A stretch of DNA of 64,000 nt from Levilactobacillus spicheri DSM 15429 (GCF_001435095.1 NZ_AZFC01000035.1:435006-499005); one strand, 5' to 3'; counted from the stretch's first letter, positions 16,731 through 26,212 are shown. Numbers and translations: made by a program. Notes: generated by a model not told the origin, from the sequence alone.

Positions 16731-17738
16731 TTACTCTTCGGTTGAGACTTGGTCGGCGGTCAGATCACGCACGTAGACCTGCCGGGACATCGGGTACTCA
16801 ACGGGTTCCTCCAGGTGGTCTAACAAGTCATCGGTCAGCGCCACCTTCTGCAAAATCTGATTTTCGTACAGGTCCATGTAGTAGGTGTGCGCCGTCAGGT
16901 TCATGTACCCCCGATACTGGGTGTAGTCACTCTGCCCGTCCTCCTGGATCTTGACGCCCTTGGGAATCGTGACCCCGTTTAAGATGTCCTGCAAAAGATT
17001 CAGCGTCCCGGGCACGTCCGTGGCGGGCGTCGCGTACTCCTTGGTGAACACGGTCTTGACGAACCGCGACATCGACGTATAATCCCCCGGCAGGCCCACG
17101 GCGCCGGTCCCGGGTCCCTGGGTCGTGGGCGTGTAATCCATCAACGCGTGGGTCGGCCGCTCCTGATTGGTCAACGTGCTGTAGGTGCTCAGGTGTTGCA
17201 GGTGCCAACTCAGGTTCGGCGAATTGGTCATGACGCCGACCGGGTCGTCGATCAGGTGCAGTTCGCCACCCTCGGGTTCCAAAACGGCGGTCGTGCCGGT
17301 CGCGTCACTGATGATGAAGTGCAGTGGTGGCACCACGTTGATCAGGGCGGCCGGAACGTTGATCAGTTGAATCTGGCCCACCTTTTTTCGTAAATCGGCC
17401 ACGCTGGTGATGTTCCCGAGAACCCAGGCCACGAAGTCTTGCGGAGCCAGTCCCAGCATGTCGGCCGGCGTGTCCTCCAGGTAACTGGCGTGACCCGGAA
17501 AATACAGGGCCCCGATCCCGACACCGCACTCGTTCACCCCGTCGGTAAACATCTCGTGGTCCAGCTTACGGCCGGCCCCCACGAACCCGTACTGGGTGGT
17601 AAAGGTCCCCGCGTCCCCCTGAACGGTTCGGTTCCGCGGCATCACCATGATGCGGGCTTGAAAGTCCGTCCCGAAGTCCATGGTGCGGGCCAAGAAATGG
17701 TCCCCCTGTTGATTTGCTAACGTTAAACTCGTACACAT
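16731..17738 (-). CDS. Choloylglycine hydrolase / penicillin V acylase family enzyme (copy 1)
   Basis: 335 residues. Start ATG 17738 gives Met-Cys2, the Ntn nucleophile exposed after Met removal; GAGGGG lies ten bases upstream. ARTMDFG supplies the conserved Arg18 and Asp21, and GVMTNSPNLSWHLQNL-type residues (here MTNSPNLSWHLQHLS) mark the family. Cuts linear amide bonds in conjugated bile salts, penicillin V or acyl-homoserine lactones; sequence alone does not decide. A paralogue lies immediately upstream but each has its own terminator. Confidence 0.9.
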   Translation of the reverse strand: MCTSLTLANQQGDHFLARTMDFGTDFQARIMVMPRNRTVQGDAGTFTTQYGFVGAGRKLDHEMFTDGVNECGVGIGALYFPGHASYLEDTPADMLGLAPQDFVAWVLGNITSVADLRKKVGQIQLINVPAALINVVPPLHFIISDATGTTAVLEPEGGELHLIDDPVGVMTNSPNLSWHLQHLSTYSTLTNQERPTHALMDYTPTTQGPGTGAVGLPGDYTSMSRFVKTVFTKEYATPATDVPGTLNLLQDILNGVTIPKGVKIQEDGQSDYTQYRGYMNLTAHTYYMDLYENQILQKVALTDDLLDHLEEPVEYPMSRQVYVRDLTADQVSTEE

Positions 17739-17881
17739 CGTCCTCATCCCCTCTTCTTTCCTAATTACCGTCCAGTATAAAAGGTGTGGGGCCAAAAGGC
17801 CGGCCAAAGCACGTGGCTAGTTAAGCCATTAAGATAACTCGAGGCCGCCTCTTTTGGAGGCTTTCGGCACCAGCCCCCTGT

Positions 17882-17935
17882 TCAAAAAAACAGGAAGAAG
17901 GTTCGCGAAAAATCGCAAACTTCCTTCCTGTCTTC
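17882..17935 (-). terminator. Terminator of choloylglycine hydrolase copy 2
   Basis: A long interrupted stem from ACAGGAAG and CTTCCTGT, with the minus strand running into seven T. The minus-strand gene upstream ends at 17952. Confidence 0.85.
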
Positions 17936-17951
17936 GTCTATCTAACCCGCG

Positions 17952-18935
17952 CTAATTGAGTTCCTTGATGTGGGGCTGGTGGGCCAAGGCGTAGTTGATG
18001 GGCTCGTGGCAGTTGGCCAACATGTCGTCGGTCAGGACCACCCGCTGCAACTCCGCGTTGTCGTAAGGTTCCATGTAGTAGGCCCGCTCCTCTAAGCTCA
18101 TGTAGCCCCGGTACTGGGTGTAGTCGCTTTCCCCGTCGGCCTTGAGCTTCACGCCCTTGGGAATCGTCACGCCGTCCAGCAGGTGTTGCAAGAGGTTCAA
18201 CGTGCTGGGAATATCTGGCGTCGGTTGACTAAAGTGCTTGGCGAACACCGTCCGGATGAACCGCGATGGCGACGTATAGTCGCCGGGCAAGCCGAACGCG
18301 CCGGTCCCGGGACCCTGGGTCTTCAACTGGTACCCCTGGTAATCGTGCAGGGGCCGTTCCTCGGCCGTGAGCGTCCCGTACGTGCTCAGGTTCTGCAGGT
18401 GCCACCCGAGGTCTGGCGAATTCGTCATGACGCCGACCGGATCATCCAGCAGCTGTAAGTCCTTGTTCGTGGCTTCCAGTACGGCCGTGTCCCCGGTAGG
18501 GTCGCTGACGATAAAGTGTAACGGCGTCGTAATCTTCAACAACGCCACCGGGACGTCGACCAGTTGGATCTCCTGGACCAGCTGCCGCAGGTCCTCCACG
18601 CTGGCCGCGTTGCCCAATGCCCAGGCCGTGAAGTCGTGGGGCGCGATGCCCTGCTTATCGGCATCGGCGTGTTGGACGTAGTGCGCGTTGGCTGGGAAGT
18701 ACAGTGCCGCCACCCCTAAGCCGTGTTCGTTCACGCCATCGACAAACATTTCGTGACCAATCTTCCGGCCGGCCCCAATGAAGCCATACTGGGTCGTAAA
18801 TTCACCGGCATCTCCCTGGACGGTGAAGTTCCGGGGCATAAACATGGGCTGTCCGTTCAACTCGAAGGCGAAGTCCATGGTCCGGGCCAGGAAATGGTCC
18901 CCCCGACTATTTTGATAAGTTAGGCTGGTGCACAT
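17952..18935 (-). CDS. Choloylglycine hydrolase / penicillin V acylase family enzyme (copy 2)
   Basis: 327 residues beginning MCTSLTY (Cys2 nucleophile), with ARTMDF and MTNSPDLGWHLQNL as in copy 1; the paralogues align end to end. It has its own strong promoter overlapped by a perfect palindrome and its own terminator, so it is regulated apart from copy 1. Substrate as uncertain as for copy 1. The ribosome binding site (AGATGG) is weak compared with most genes here. Confidence 0.9.
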   Translation of the reverse strand: MCTSLTYQNSRGDHFLARTMDFAFELNGQPMFMPRNFTVQGDAGEFTTQYGFIGAGRKIGHEMFVDGVNEHGLGVAALYFPANAHYVQHADADKQGIAPHDFTAWALGNAASVEDLRQLVQEIQLVDVPVALLKITTPLHFIVSDPTGDTAVLEATNKDLQLLDDPVGVMTNSPDLGWHLQNLSTYGTLTAEERPLHDYQGYQLKTQGPGTGAFGLPGDYTSPSRFIRTVFAKHFSQPTPDIPSTLNLLQHLLDGVTIPKGVKLKADGESDYTQYRGYMSLEERAYYMEPYDNAELQRVVLTDDMLANCHEPINYALAHQPHIKELN

Positions 18936-18948
18936 TCAATACCATCTC

Positions 18949-18993
18949 ATTTCGTTATGATAGCTTCTATCATAAGCCATTTCAACACGAAAT
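18949..18993 (-). promoter_or_regulatory. Promoter with overlapping palindromic operator (choloylglycine hydrolase copy 2)
   Basis: Minus-strand TTGAAA (18980-18985) and TATCAT (18957-18962) are 17 bases apart. The perfect inverted repeat TTATGATAG-CTT-CTATCATAA (18955-18975) covers the -10 and part of the spacer, and an outer ATTTCG/CGAAAT pair (18949-18954, 18988-18993) frames it. A repressor binding here would block transcription. Confidence 0.65.
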
Positions 18994-19093
18994 GCACTAG
19001 AAATCGTTGAATATATAACCGTTTTATTGTAAAACTTATCAAGCGTTGCAACCGGCCTTGAACCGTTCAGGGGCGTGGCTTTTGCCCATCGGC

Positions 19094-22000
19094 CTACAGG
19101 TCCGCAATGGTTTGGTAGTGGACGTGACTCTCCCCGTTACCGTCCCCGATGACCTGTAATTGATTCGGGACCTGCGTTCGTAATTCGCTGACGTGACTGA
19201 TGATGCCGATCATTCGGTGCTGCCCTTCGACGGCCTCCAGGGAATCCAGCGCCGTCATTAAGGCGTCCTCGTCTAGCGAGCCAAAGCCCTCATCGATAAA
19301 GAGCGCGTCCACGTCCACACTCCCGGTCGTCCGCTGAATGACCTCGCCCAGCGCCAAGGCAAGGGCCAACGCCGCGATGAAGCTTTCCCCACCGGAAAGG
19401 GTGTGCACGCTGCGTTGTTCGCCCACGTGGTCGTCGTAAACGTCGATTTCCAGTCCGGAACGTTTCTTAGAGGCCGCGGGGGTCTCGTCGATGACGAACT
19501 GGTAGCGGCCGTTGGTCAGTTGCTGGAGTCGGTGATTCCCCACGGTCAGGATCTGCCGCAGGTAAGTCTGGAGCACGTAGCGTTCCAGGCCCACCTTGCT
19601 GTTGGGTCCATCCCCGTTCAGCACGCCGGCCAGCTCGGCCAATTCCTGCGTCCGCTGGGCGGCCGTCTGCCGGTCGGCCAATTGCTGGGTCAGCTCGGCC
19701 AACCGGTCTTGGTTCTGCTGCCACTGGTTCTGGTAGGCGTAGCGCTGATCCTGTAGCTGGGCCACGGTCTGGCGCTCGGCCGCTAACGCCGCTTGGGTCC
19801 GCTCGCGGTCGGGCGCCGGTTGCTCCCCAATGCGCTTGGTCACCTCGCCCAGCGTTGCCGCGGTCCGTTCCTGCTGGGTCTGAAAGGCCTGCAGCGTTTG
19901 GCGCTTGGCCGGTAGCGTGGACAACGCCGCGAACCAGTCGGTCAGTTGGGCCTGGTCATCGGTGACCGTCAACTGGCGATCGGCCAACGCGGCTTCCAGG
20001 GCCGTCCGGGCTTCCTGGACCGCCCGTTGGCTGGCGACCCGTTCCGCCTGAGCGTTCTTCACGTCCGTTTGGGCCACCGCGGCGGCTTGCTGGGTCTGCG
20101 TGACCCGCTGGTCCAACGCGGTCAGTTGGGCCTGATTCCGTTGGAGTTCCGCCGTCAGCTGCCGTTCTTGGGCGCTAAACGCCGCAAAGGTCGGGGCGTC
20201 GGGGTCCAGTTGGGCCCGTTGGGTCGCGAGTTGGGCCGTCAGCCGGGCGAGCGTGGTCTGGGCCGCCGCTTGGGCCTGCGTGACGGCCGTCTGCTGGTCA
20301 GTCGCCGCCGCGACCAACGTGGCTAAGCGCTGTTGCGCCGTGGCGACCGCCGTTAGTTGCTGTTGGTTGGCGCGCAATGCCTGCGTCGTTTGGGCCTGTT
20401 CGCGTGCCACGATGGTCAGGAGGTCCGTGACCGTTGCTTCGGCCGTGACGCCCGCGAGGTCCGTCAGGGTGGTCCGCAACGCCCCCAAGGCCTGGTCATT
20501 TTGTCGCGTCTGCTCCGCAACGGTGGTCCGCAACTGGATCAATTCCGCTTCCAAGCGATTGACCACCTGCTGTTTCTGGGTGGCGGTCGCTTGGGCCGCC
20601 CGCACCGCGGCGGCCGTCACCGTCACGGTCGCCGTCCCGGGGGTGGCTGGTTGCGGATGGGTGGTCGAGCCACAGACTGGACACGGGCTGCCCGGCGTCA
20701 ACTGCGCACTCAATTCGGCGATCTGGCCCCGCAACCGGGCCTGGTACTGGTCATCGGCCGTCTGTTGGGCGGTCTGAGCCGCCGCCTGGGCCTGCGTCAC
20801 CTGTGCGGCGAGTTGCGTCACCCGGGCCTGCTGGTCAGCCGCGGCTCGTTGGGCTTGCTGAAGGGTCTGGCCCTGCTTTTGCCACTCGGCCAGGTGCTGT
20901 GCGGTCTGGGTCAACCGTTGATTGGTCGCATACAGTGTTGCCTGCTGGTCAATGATGGCCTGCTGAGCCGCTTGGTCGCGCGCGTTTTGTTGCAGCGCCG
21001 TTTGCGCGGCGGTCACCGCCGCGGCCGCCTGTGCTTGCTGTTGCTGGGCTTGGCGCTGCGCGGTCTGGGCCTGGTCGATCTGCTCATAGATCGGCCGGAT
21101 GCGGGCATTTTGGGCCTGCCGGTTCTGCTGCTGCGTGATGCGCGCCGGGAGGTCGTCCGCCGCGGTGCGGGCGTCCTGCGCCGCCTGGTACGCCGCCTGG
21201 GCCTGGGTCAGTTGGTCGGTCGCATGCTGACTAGCCGCTTCCCGGCGCTGCTGCGTCTGTTGGGCCTGCTGCCACGCCGTCCACTTGGGGTGCACGTGCT
21301 GAGCCCATTCGAGGTCGGCGATGGTCGTCGCCAAGGTCTGCATGGCCGGCTGCTGGGCCGCCAATTCCCGTTGCGTCGTCTGCAACGTCGCCAGTTGGTG
21401 ACGATCCGCCACCAACTGTTCTTCCTTCGTGTCCTGCCGCGTCAGGGCCTGAACCCGATTTTGGGCCGCTTGATAGGCGGTCGTGGCCTGTTCTTCAGCC
21501 GCCTTGGTCGCCGCCTGCTGTTCCGTCATCAGCGCCGTCAACTCGGTCGTCTTGCCGGCGGTCAACAGGTCGGCGGCCGTGGCTTGATTATCGGGGTCCC
21601 AGACCAGCGACTGCTGGACCCGGGTCAGTTCCGCCAACGCCGCCTGATTCGCTTGCCGGTCACGCCGCAATTGGTCGTTGAGCCGTTCCGCCCACCGCGC
21701 AAAGATCTTGGTGTGAAAGAGTTGTTCGAGGACCGCCGCCTTATCGTCACTCGACGCAATCAGGAAACGGCGAAACTCCCCCTGCGGCAACAGCACGATT
21801 TGGGCAAACTGCTGGCCGTCCATCTGCAGGAGATTCTCCAGGTAATCGTGCACCTTTCCTGCCTTGGTCAACTGGTCGATTTCGGTCTCCCCGTCCCAAA
21901 CGGTCAGCGTCACACTGGCCGCCACGTCCGTGACCCCGGTCCCCCGCTTCTTGTTCAACGTTTGCGCGGGTTCCCGCACAATTTCATACCGGCGGTCCCG

Positions 22001-22252
22001 GTGGGTGAAGGTAAAGGTCACCCGAGTCGGATCGGCGAAGGTCGCGAAGTCGGAGCGCATGGCCTGCGGCTTGCGGTCGTTCCCCGACGTTTGGTCGAAC
22101 AGCGCGTAGCACATGCCGTCAAAGATCGTGGTCTTCCCGGTCCCCGTCTTACCACTGATCAAGAACAGCGGCGTGCTGGTGAACTTGGTGAAGTCAATGG
22201 TCGTATCCCGGTACGGCCCAAAGTATTCAAGGTGTAGCGTTTGTGGCGTCAT
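19094..22252 (-). CDS. sbcC: Exonuclease SbcC (Rad50-like ATPase)
   Basis: 1052 residues. Walker A GKTGTGKTT near residue 35, long Gln/Ala/Thr-rich coiled coils, the zinc hook CPVC near residue 525 (tip of the coiled coil), then signature LSGGESF and the D-loop region FIDEGFGSLD near the C-terminus. With SbcD it forms a nuclease that opens hairpins and trims DNA ends. Its ATG overlaps the sbcD stop by four bases (ATGA). Large open frames on the opposite strand are shadows of the biased coiled-coil codons. Confidence 0.96.
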   Translation of the reverse strand: MTPQTLHLEYFGPYRDTTIDFTKFTSTPLFLISGKTGTGKTTIFDGMCYALFDQTSGNDRKPQAMRSDFATFADPTRVTFTFTHRDRRYEIVREPAQTLNKKRGTGVTDVAASVTLTVWDGETEIDQLTKAGKVHDYLENLLQMDGQQFAQIVLLPQGEFRRFLIASSDDKAAVLEQLFHTKIFARWAERLNDQLRRDRQANQAALAELTRVQQSLVWDPDNQATAADLLTAGKTTELTALMTEQQAATKAAEEQATTAYQAAQNRVQALTRQDTKEEQLVADRHQLATLQTTQRELAAQQPAMQTLATTIADLEWAQHVHPKWTAWQQAQQTQQRREAASQHATDQLTQAQAAYQAAQDARTAADDLPARITQQQNRQAQNARIRPIYEQIDQAQTAQRQAQQQQAQAAAAVTAAQTALQQNARDQAAQQAIIDQQATLYATNQRLTQTAQHLAEWQKQGQTLQQAQRAAADQQARVTQLAAQVTQAQAAAQTAQQTADDQYQARLRGQIAELSAQLTPGSPCPVCGSTTHPQPATPGTATVTVTAAAVRAAQATATQKQQVVNRLEAELIQLRTTVAEQTRQNDQALGALRTTLTDLAGVTAEATVTDLLTIVAREQAQTTQALRANQQQLTAVATAQQRLATLVAAATDQQTAVTQAQAAAQTTLARLTAQLATQRAQLDPDAPTFAAFSAQERQLTAELQRNQAQLTALDQRVTQTQQAAAVAQTDVKNAQAERVASQRAVQEARTALEAALADRQLTVTDDQAQLTDWFAALSTLPAKRQTLQAFQTQQERTAATLGEVTKRIGEQPAPDRERTQAALAAERQTVAQLQDQRYAYQNQWQQNQDRLAELTQQLADRQTAAQRTQELAELAGVLNGDGPNSKVGLERYVLQTYLRQILTVGNHRLQQLTNGRYQFVIDETPAASKKRSGLEIDVYDDHVGEQRSVHTLSGGESFIAALALALALGEVIQRTTGSVDVDALFIDEGFGSLDEDALMTALDSLEAVEGQHRMIGIISHVSELRTQVPNQLQVIGDGNGESHVHYQTIADL

Positions 22253-23382
22253 TGCGCGTCCTCCTTCATCGCTTGCTGCAACGCCTGTTGGGCCCAGCGA
22301 GTCTGCTGGTCGTTTAAGGCGTGCTTGGTCGTTTGGCTAAAAAAGTCCGTCATTAAGGCAAACGGATCGGCCTGCAGGCGTTCGGGCGGCAGGTCCGGCA
22401 GCGCCACTTCCAGCGGGTTGACCCGGTGCAACTCGATAATCTTCGGGAAGCGTTCCTTGAGGCGCTGCATCACGTTGGGAATCGGCGCGGTATCCGTTAA
22501 ATTGATGGCGATAAAGTCATCGGCGGTCACCGGAAAATCGTGCTCCCGGTCCAGTAAGGTGGCGAAACTGTCCTCCAGCACCACCAGGTCGTGGAGGGGC
22601 GTCAGCGGCTTGAAGGTCACCGTGACCGGCGTGGTGTCCGTGTCCACGATCCACACGCCTTTGGTGTCCTCGGCTTCGCTGGTCGAAAATTTCAGCGGCG
22701 ACCCACTGTACTTAATGGTGGGTTCGTGCTGGAGCGCCTCTTTGCGGTGCAGGTGTCCCAGCGCCACGTAGTCAAAGTCGCGCAACAGGTCCACGGGGAC
22801 CGCGTTCAGCCCCCCGACCTGGACCTGCGTCTCCGAATCGCTATGGTGACTGCCGGCCGCGAAGAAGTGGGCGACCAAGACGTGCTTCTTATCCGGGTCA
22901 AACTTCTCCTTCATCGCCGCCACCAGGCGTTCCATGGCCTGGGCCTCGGTCCGGATCGACTCGTCATCGAACAGCTGTCGGACCGCGAACGGCTCAAAGT
23001 AAGGGAGCAAAAAGAACTGGGTGTCCCCCATGACCACCGGTTGCAGGCCCTCCGCCACCGTCGTTTTCAGGTAGAAGGCGGTGCTGGCAAACCACTGCCG
23101 ACCGTACCCTAACCGCACGCCGGAGTCGTGGTTCCCGCTGATCGCCAAGATTGGCAACTGCTGCCGGCGGTTCAGGTCGACCAACATGTCGTCCAATGCC
23201 GTCACGGCGGCCTCACTCGGCAGGGCCCGGTCATACAGGTCCCCCGCGATCACCACGGCGTCGACCCGCTCCTGCAGAGCGATGGCCTTGATCTGCCGGT
23301 ACGCGTCGCGCTGTTCCGTCAGCAGATCATACCCGTGCAACTTTTTGCCAATGTGCCAATCGGCCGTATGTAAAAAACGCAT
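22249..23382 (-). CDS. sbcD: Exonuclease SbcD (Mre11-like nuclease)
   Basis: 377 residues. Metallophosphoesterase motifs in order: HTADWHIG, GDLYD, SGNHDSG and GHLHRKE, giving the two-metal nuclease site, followed by a capping domain. Middle gene of tag-sbcD-sbcC: it begins three bases after the tag stop and overlaps sbcC by four bases. Confidence 0.96.
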   Translation of the reverse strand: MRFLHTADWHIGKKLHGYDLLTEQRDAYRQIKAIALQERVDAVVIAGDLYDRALPSEAAVTALDDMLVDLNRRQQLPILAISGNHDSGVRLGYGRQWFASTAFYLKTTVAEGLQPVVMGDTQFFLLPYFEPFAVRQLFDDESIRTEAQAMERLVAAMKEKFDPDKKHVLVAHFFAAGSHHSDSETQVQVGGLNAVPVDLLRDFDYVALGHLHRKEALQHEPTIKYSGSPLKFSTSEAEDTKGVWIVDTDTTPVTVTFKPLTPLHDLVVLEDSFATLLDREHDFPVTADDFIAINLTDTAPIPNVMQRLKERFPKIIELHRVNPLEVALPDLPPERLQADPFALMTDFFSQTTKHALNDQQTRWAQQALQQAMKEDAQ

Positions 23383-23385
23383 CTG

Positions 23386-23958
23386 TTACCCTTCCTTTCC
23401 TTGCCGTTCCGGTGCCCAATCGCAGTTCAAGAGGTGGTCATTGATCAACCCGGCCGCCTGCATCCACGAATACACCGTGGTGGGACCGACGAACTTAAAG
23501 CCCCGCTTCTTCAGCTCGCGGGACACGTGCTGCGCCAGATCCGTGGTCGGCGGTACCTGGTCACTGGTCGTGAAGTGGTGCCGAATGGGCTGGCCGCCCA
23601 CGAAGTCCCAGAGCCACGCACTAAAAGTGCCTGGCCCGGACCAGTCCCGGATCACCCGGGCGTTGTTGACCGTGGCGTTCAACTTGAGGCGGTTGCGAAT
23701 AATGGCCGGGTCGTGCAGGCAGCGGTCGAGGTCGGTCGCCGTCATCGCCGCGACCCGTGCCACGTCAAAATCATAGAAGTCTTGCCGAAAAGCGGCCCGT
23801 TTATTGAGCACCGTTTGCCAACTTAATCCCGCCTGATAGGTCTCCAGGCATAATAATTCAAATAACGACTGCTCGTCATGCTGCGGCCGGCCCCATTCCT
23901 GGTCGTGATAGGCCTGCATGCTGGCGGAACTATTCGCCCACGGACACCGAGTGACCAT
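23386..23958 (-). CDS. tag: DNA-3-methyladenine glycosylase I
   Basis: 190 residues from ATG 23958, nine bases after GAGAGG; two ATGs further upstream are too close to it. Canonical Tag: RCPWA and YHDQEWG supply the N-terminal Cys and His, INDHLLNCDW the C-terminal His and Cys (zinc site), and LFELLCLETYQAGLSW the catalytic block. Removes 3-methyladenine from alkylated DNA. Leads an operon with sbcD and sbcC, linking base excision with DNA-end repair. Confidence 0.94.
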   Translation of the reverse strand: MVTRCPWANSSASMQAYHDQEWGRPQHDEQSLFELLCLETYQAGLSWQTVLNKRAAFRQDFYDFDVARVAAMTATDLDRCLHDPAIIRNRLKLNATVNNARVIRDWSGPGTFSAWLWDFVGGQPIRHHFTTSDQVPPTTDLAQHVSRELKKRGFKFVGPTTVYSWMQAAGLINDHLLNCDWAPERQGKEG

Positions 23959-24104
23959 TGTCATCATCCTCTCTTAAATCGTTTAGTCTTACTATACCAG
24001 ATTTAACCACCGAGGCGAACAGATATTCCCCTCCTCTTTTCGTGAAACCGTCATCATCACTGATAAGTGGGCAATCTATTGGATAGACTTTCTGATTGTT
24101 TTGC

Positions 24105-24133
24105 TTGACCGGCTTTTTAGAAAAGCATATGCT
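24105..24133 (+). promoter_or_regulatory. Promoter of the secreted protease gene
   Basis: TTGACC (24105-24110) and TATGCT (24128-24133) separated by 17 bases, 44 bases before the ATG. Confidence 0.65.
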
Positions 24134-24177
24134 GTTGTAAACTAGAGATTGTTTTGGGGATTGAAGGAGGTTCTATC

Positions 24178-25113
24178 ATGAACGCACATCACATGAAACG
24201 CCGGGTTCAACTAACCGCGATTGCGGCCACGTTGTTAGTTGCCCCCATCGTGTCGACCAGTACGGTGACCGCGCAGGCGGCCAGCGTGAAGCCCTCCAGC
24301 AGTGTTTTAAAAAAGAGCAATAGCTATTATCGGAAACACGCGAAACAACTGGGGAAGAAGTATAAACTCGCCTACAACGCACAAACGGGGCTGAAGAAGA
24401 ACGGGAAGGCCGTAGTGTATGTCAACACCAAGGATCCTAACCTGAAGAAGAGCGTCAAGCTGGCCATGGACTACTGGAACCACAAGCTGGGCAAGAAGAC
24501 CTTCACGCAGGGAACCAAGAAGTCGCACACGCTGACCTTCTCCGTTTCCAATGCCAAACCTTCTAAAAATGATAACAGCGACGCCTGGTGGACGCCCTCG
24601 ACCAAGCAGGTTCAGGTGCGTAAGTACTATTACGACGCCGCCAAGCAGGATATCGGTGTGGCCATGACCAACGGCTTAAACGACTCGTTCTACCACCAAT
24701 TTGCCGGGACGATCGAAGCCCAAGCCAAGGCCGAGTTAGCCGCCAAGGGCATCACGTCGAGCGATAAGAACTACTCGGCTCAGTTCAACGAGACCGCCCA
24801 AAAGATCGAGGAATCACTGCCCGAATACGCGACGTTGAAGAGTCGGGTCGCGGCCGTGGAAAAGAGCGTCGCGGCCCAGGGTCGGATGTACGAATACGCC
24901 GGCACCATCGCCCACGAATTCGGCCACGTGATGGGCCTGAACCACTCCCCGAACAAGAGCGACCTGATGTACTTCGAGAGTGGCACCAACAAGGTCAACA
25001 GCTACTCACAGGTCACCTCATCCAAGGGACTCAAGGTCTACAATCCGGTCACCAGCACGGACAAGGCCCGGGCCCAATTGGCTTTGAAGATTTACATTGC
25101 GCAACATAAATAG
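24178..25113 (+). CDS. Secreted matrixin-like zinc metalloprotease
   Basis: 311 residues from ATG 24178, preceded by GAAGGAGG at ideal spacing. Signal peptide (about 1-36, ending in AQA) and then a Lys-rich mature protein. The zinc-binding motif HEFGHVMGLNH (246-256) fits HExxHxxGxxH of the metzincins, followed by a Met (SDLMYF) as a probable Met-turn. Predicted to act outside the cell on protein substrates. No prodomain is obvious. Own promoter and terminator. Confidence 0.85.
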   Translation: MNAHHMKRRVQLTAIAATLLVAPIVSTSTVTAQAASVKPSSSVLKKSNSYYRKHAKQLGKKYKLAYNAQTGLKKNGKAVVYVNTKDPNLKKSVKLAMDYWNHKLGKKTFTQGTKKSHTLTFSVSNAKPSKNDNSDAWWTPSTKQVQVRKYYYDAAKQDIGVAMTNGLNDSFYHQFAGTIEAQAKAELAAKGITSSDKNYSAQFNETAQKIEESLPEYATLKSRVAAVEKSVAAQGRMYEYAGTIAHEFGHVMGLNHSPNKSDLMYFESGTNKVNSYSQVTSSKGLKVYNPVTSTDKARAQLALKIYIAQHK

Positions 25114-25118
25114 GCTCC

Positions 25119-25157
25119 GACAAACCGTCCGTTAATTTTTGACCGGACGGTTTTTTG
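25119..25157 (+). terminator. Terminator of the matrixin-like gene
   Basis: AACCGTCCG and CGGACGGTT around a 12-base loop, followed by six T. Confidence 0.9.
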
Positions 25158-25209
25158 CTGCAATCGAAATGTAATTAATTGTAAATTTGTGGTAACCTCG
25201 AGGCGATGT

Positions 25210-25229
25210 CCCCCGTGTATAATCGGGGG
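25210..25229 (+). promoter_or_regulatory. GH25 -10 element framed by a perfect 6-bp palindrome
   Basis: CCCCCG (25210-25215) and CGGGGG (25224-25229) exactly flank TGTATAAT, whose TATAAT is a consensus -10 about 30 bases before the GH25 ATG. No good -35 is visible, so activation or repression through this site is plausible. Confidence 0.45.
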
Positions 25230-25253
25230 CAAAGACTGAGGAGGGTATTTTTT

Positions 25254-26198
25254 ATGCATAAATTGTTACAACGCTTCGGGATCGGTTTGGCTGCCATGGC
25301 CGCTGTCGTTGCCGTGGGTGTCGGGTTAAACACCACCACGGCCAACGCCGCCGGCAAAAAAGTCGCCGACATCTCGCAGTACCAAGGCAATATCAACTGG
25401 TCCAAGGCGTCCAAGGACTTAAAGTACGCCATTATTCGGGTCCAACATGGTAGCAAGGGTGACAAGGGTTACATGGTTGACAGTGCCCGCAACACCAACG
25501 CGAACGGTGCCTACAAGTACGGCGTTCCGTTTGGCCAATACATGTTCGCCCAATTCACCAGCGTCAAGGATGCGCAACAGGAAGCCAAGGACTTCTACAA
25601 GCGCAGCAACGCCCACACGAAGTTCTTCGTTCTGGACGAAGAACAACGGATGAGCTCCGCAACCAAGTCCGAACAAACCTACGTCAACGCGTGGTTGAAG
25701 ACGATGCGGAAGCTGACCAACAAGCCGCTGATCCTGTACTCCGGTGAATACTACGCCACGGCCCACAAGTTGGACTTCTCCAAGTTCGACGGTGCCTGGA
25801 TCGCCAAGTACAGCTCCGTGAAGCCAAGTGTTCCGGGTGTTTCGGCCGACCTGTGGCAATACACCAGCAAGGGCCGGGTCTCCGGTATCAGCGGGAACGT
25901 CGACTTGAACAAGGTCTTAGACAGTTCCACCGTGAACAGCTGGTTCAAGAGCGCCGCTGCCCACGCCACGACGAGCTACTACCAAACGATCAGTGGCGTG
26001 ACCGGTATCAAGACCACGAAGCCAGTCTACGAATACTCATCCATCAACTTCACCAAGAGTGCTCGCGGGACCAAGGTCAAGGCGGGTACCAAGTTAGCCG
26101 TTAAGGCCATCACCAAGAACAGCAAGGGCGCCTACCGGTTCCAGTTGACCAACGGCAAGTACGTCACGGCCAACCAATCCTACGTCGCTACTTACTAA
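25254..26198 (+). CDS. Secreted GH25 lysozyme (muramidase)
   Basis: 314 residues from ATG 25254 (TGAGGAGGG upstream). Signal peptide ending ANA (about 30-32). GH25 domain about 36-235, with Asp39 in VADISQYQG and Asp128/Glu130 in FFVLDEE as the catalytic acids. A C-terminal module of about 75 residues (TGIKTTKPVYEY...GTKVKAGTKL) resembles the wall-binding repeats common in lactobacilli. Cleaves peptidoglycan glycan strands; role in wall turnover or lysis. Confidence 0.93.
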   Translation: MHKLLQRFGIGLAAMAAVVAVGVGLNTTTANAAGKKVADISQYQGNINWSKASKDLKYAIIRVQHGSKGDKGYMVDSARNTNANGAYKYGVPFGQYMFAQFTSVKDAQQEAKDFYKRSNAHTKFFVLDEEQRMSSATKSEQTYVNAWLKTMRKLTNKPLILYSGEYYATAHKLDFSKFDGAWIAKYSSVKPSVPGVSADLWQYTSKGRVSGISGNVDLNKVLDSSTVNSWFKSAAAHATTSYYQTISGVTGIKTTKPVYEYSSINFTKSARGTKVKAGTKLAVKAITKNSKGAYRFQLTNGKYVTANQSYVATY

Positions 26199-26212
26199 AC
26201 TTATCGTTCCAC

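Noticed and set aside
20357-22237. 626-codon open frame on the + strand opposite sbcC
   Set aside because: It is antisense to a clear SbcC gene, rich in Arg/Leu/Gly from the mirror of Gln/Ala codons, has no ribosome binding site and no domain.
25160-25200. WalR-like TGTAAT/TGTAAA half-sites before the GH25 gene
   Set aside because: The two half-sites repeat every 10 bases, whereas WalR boxes need 11; may be chance in AT-rich DNA.
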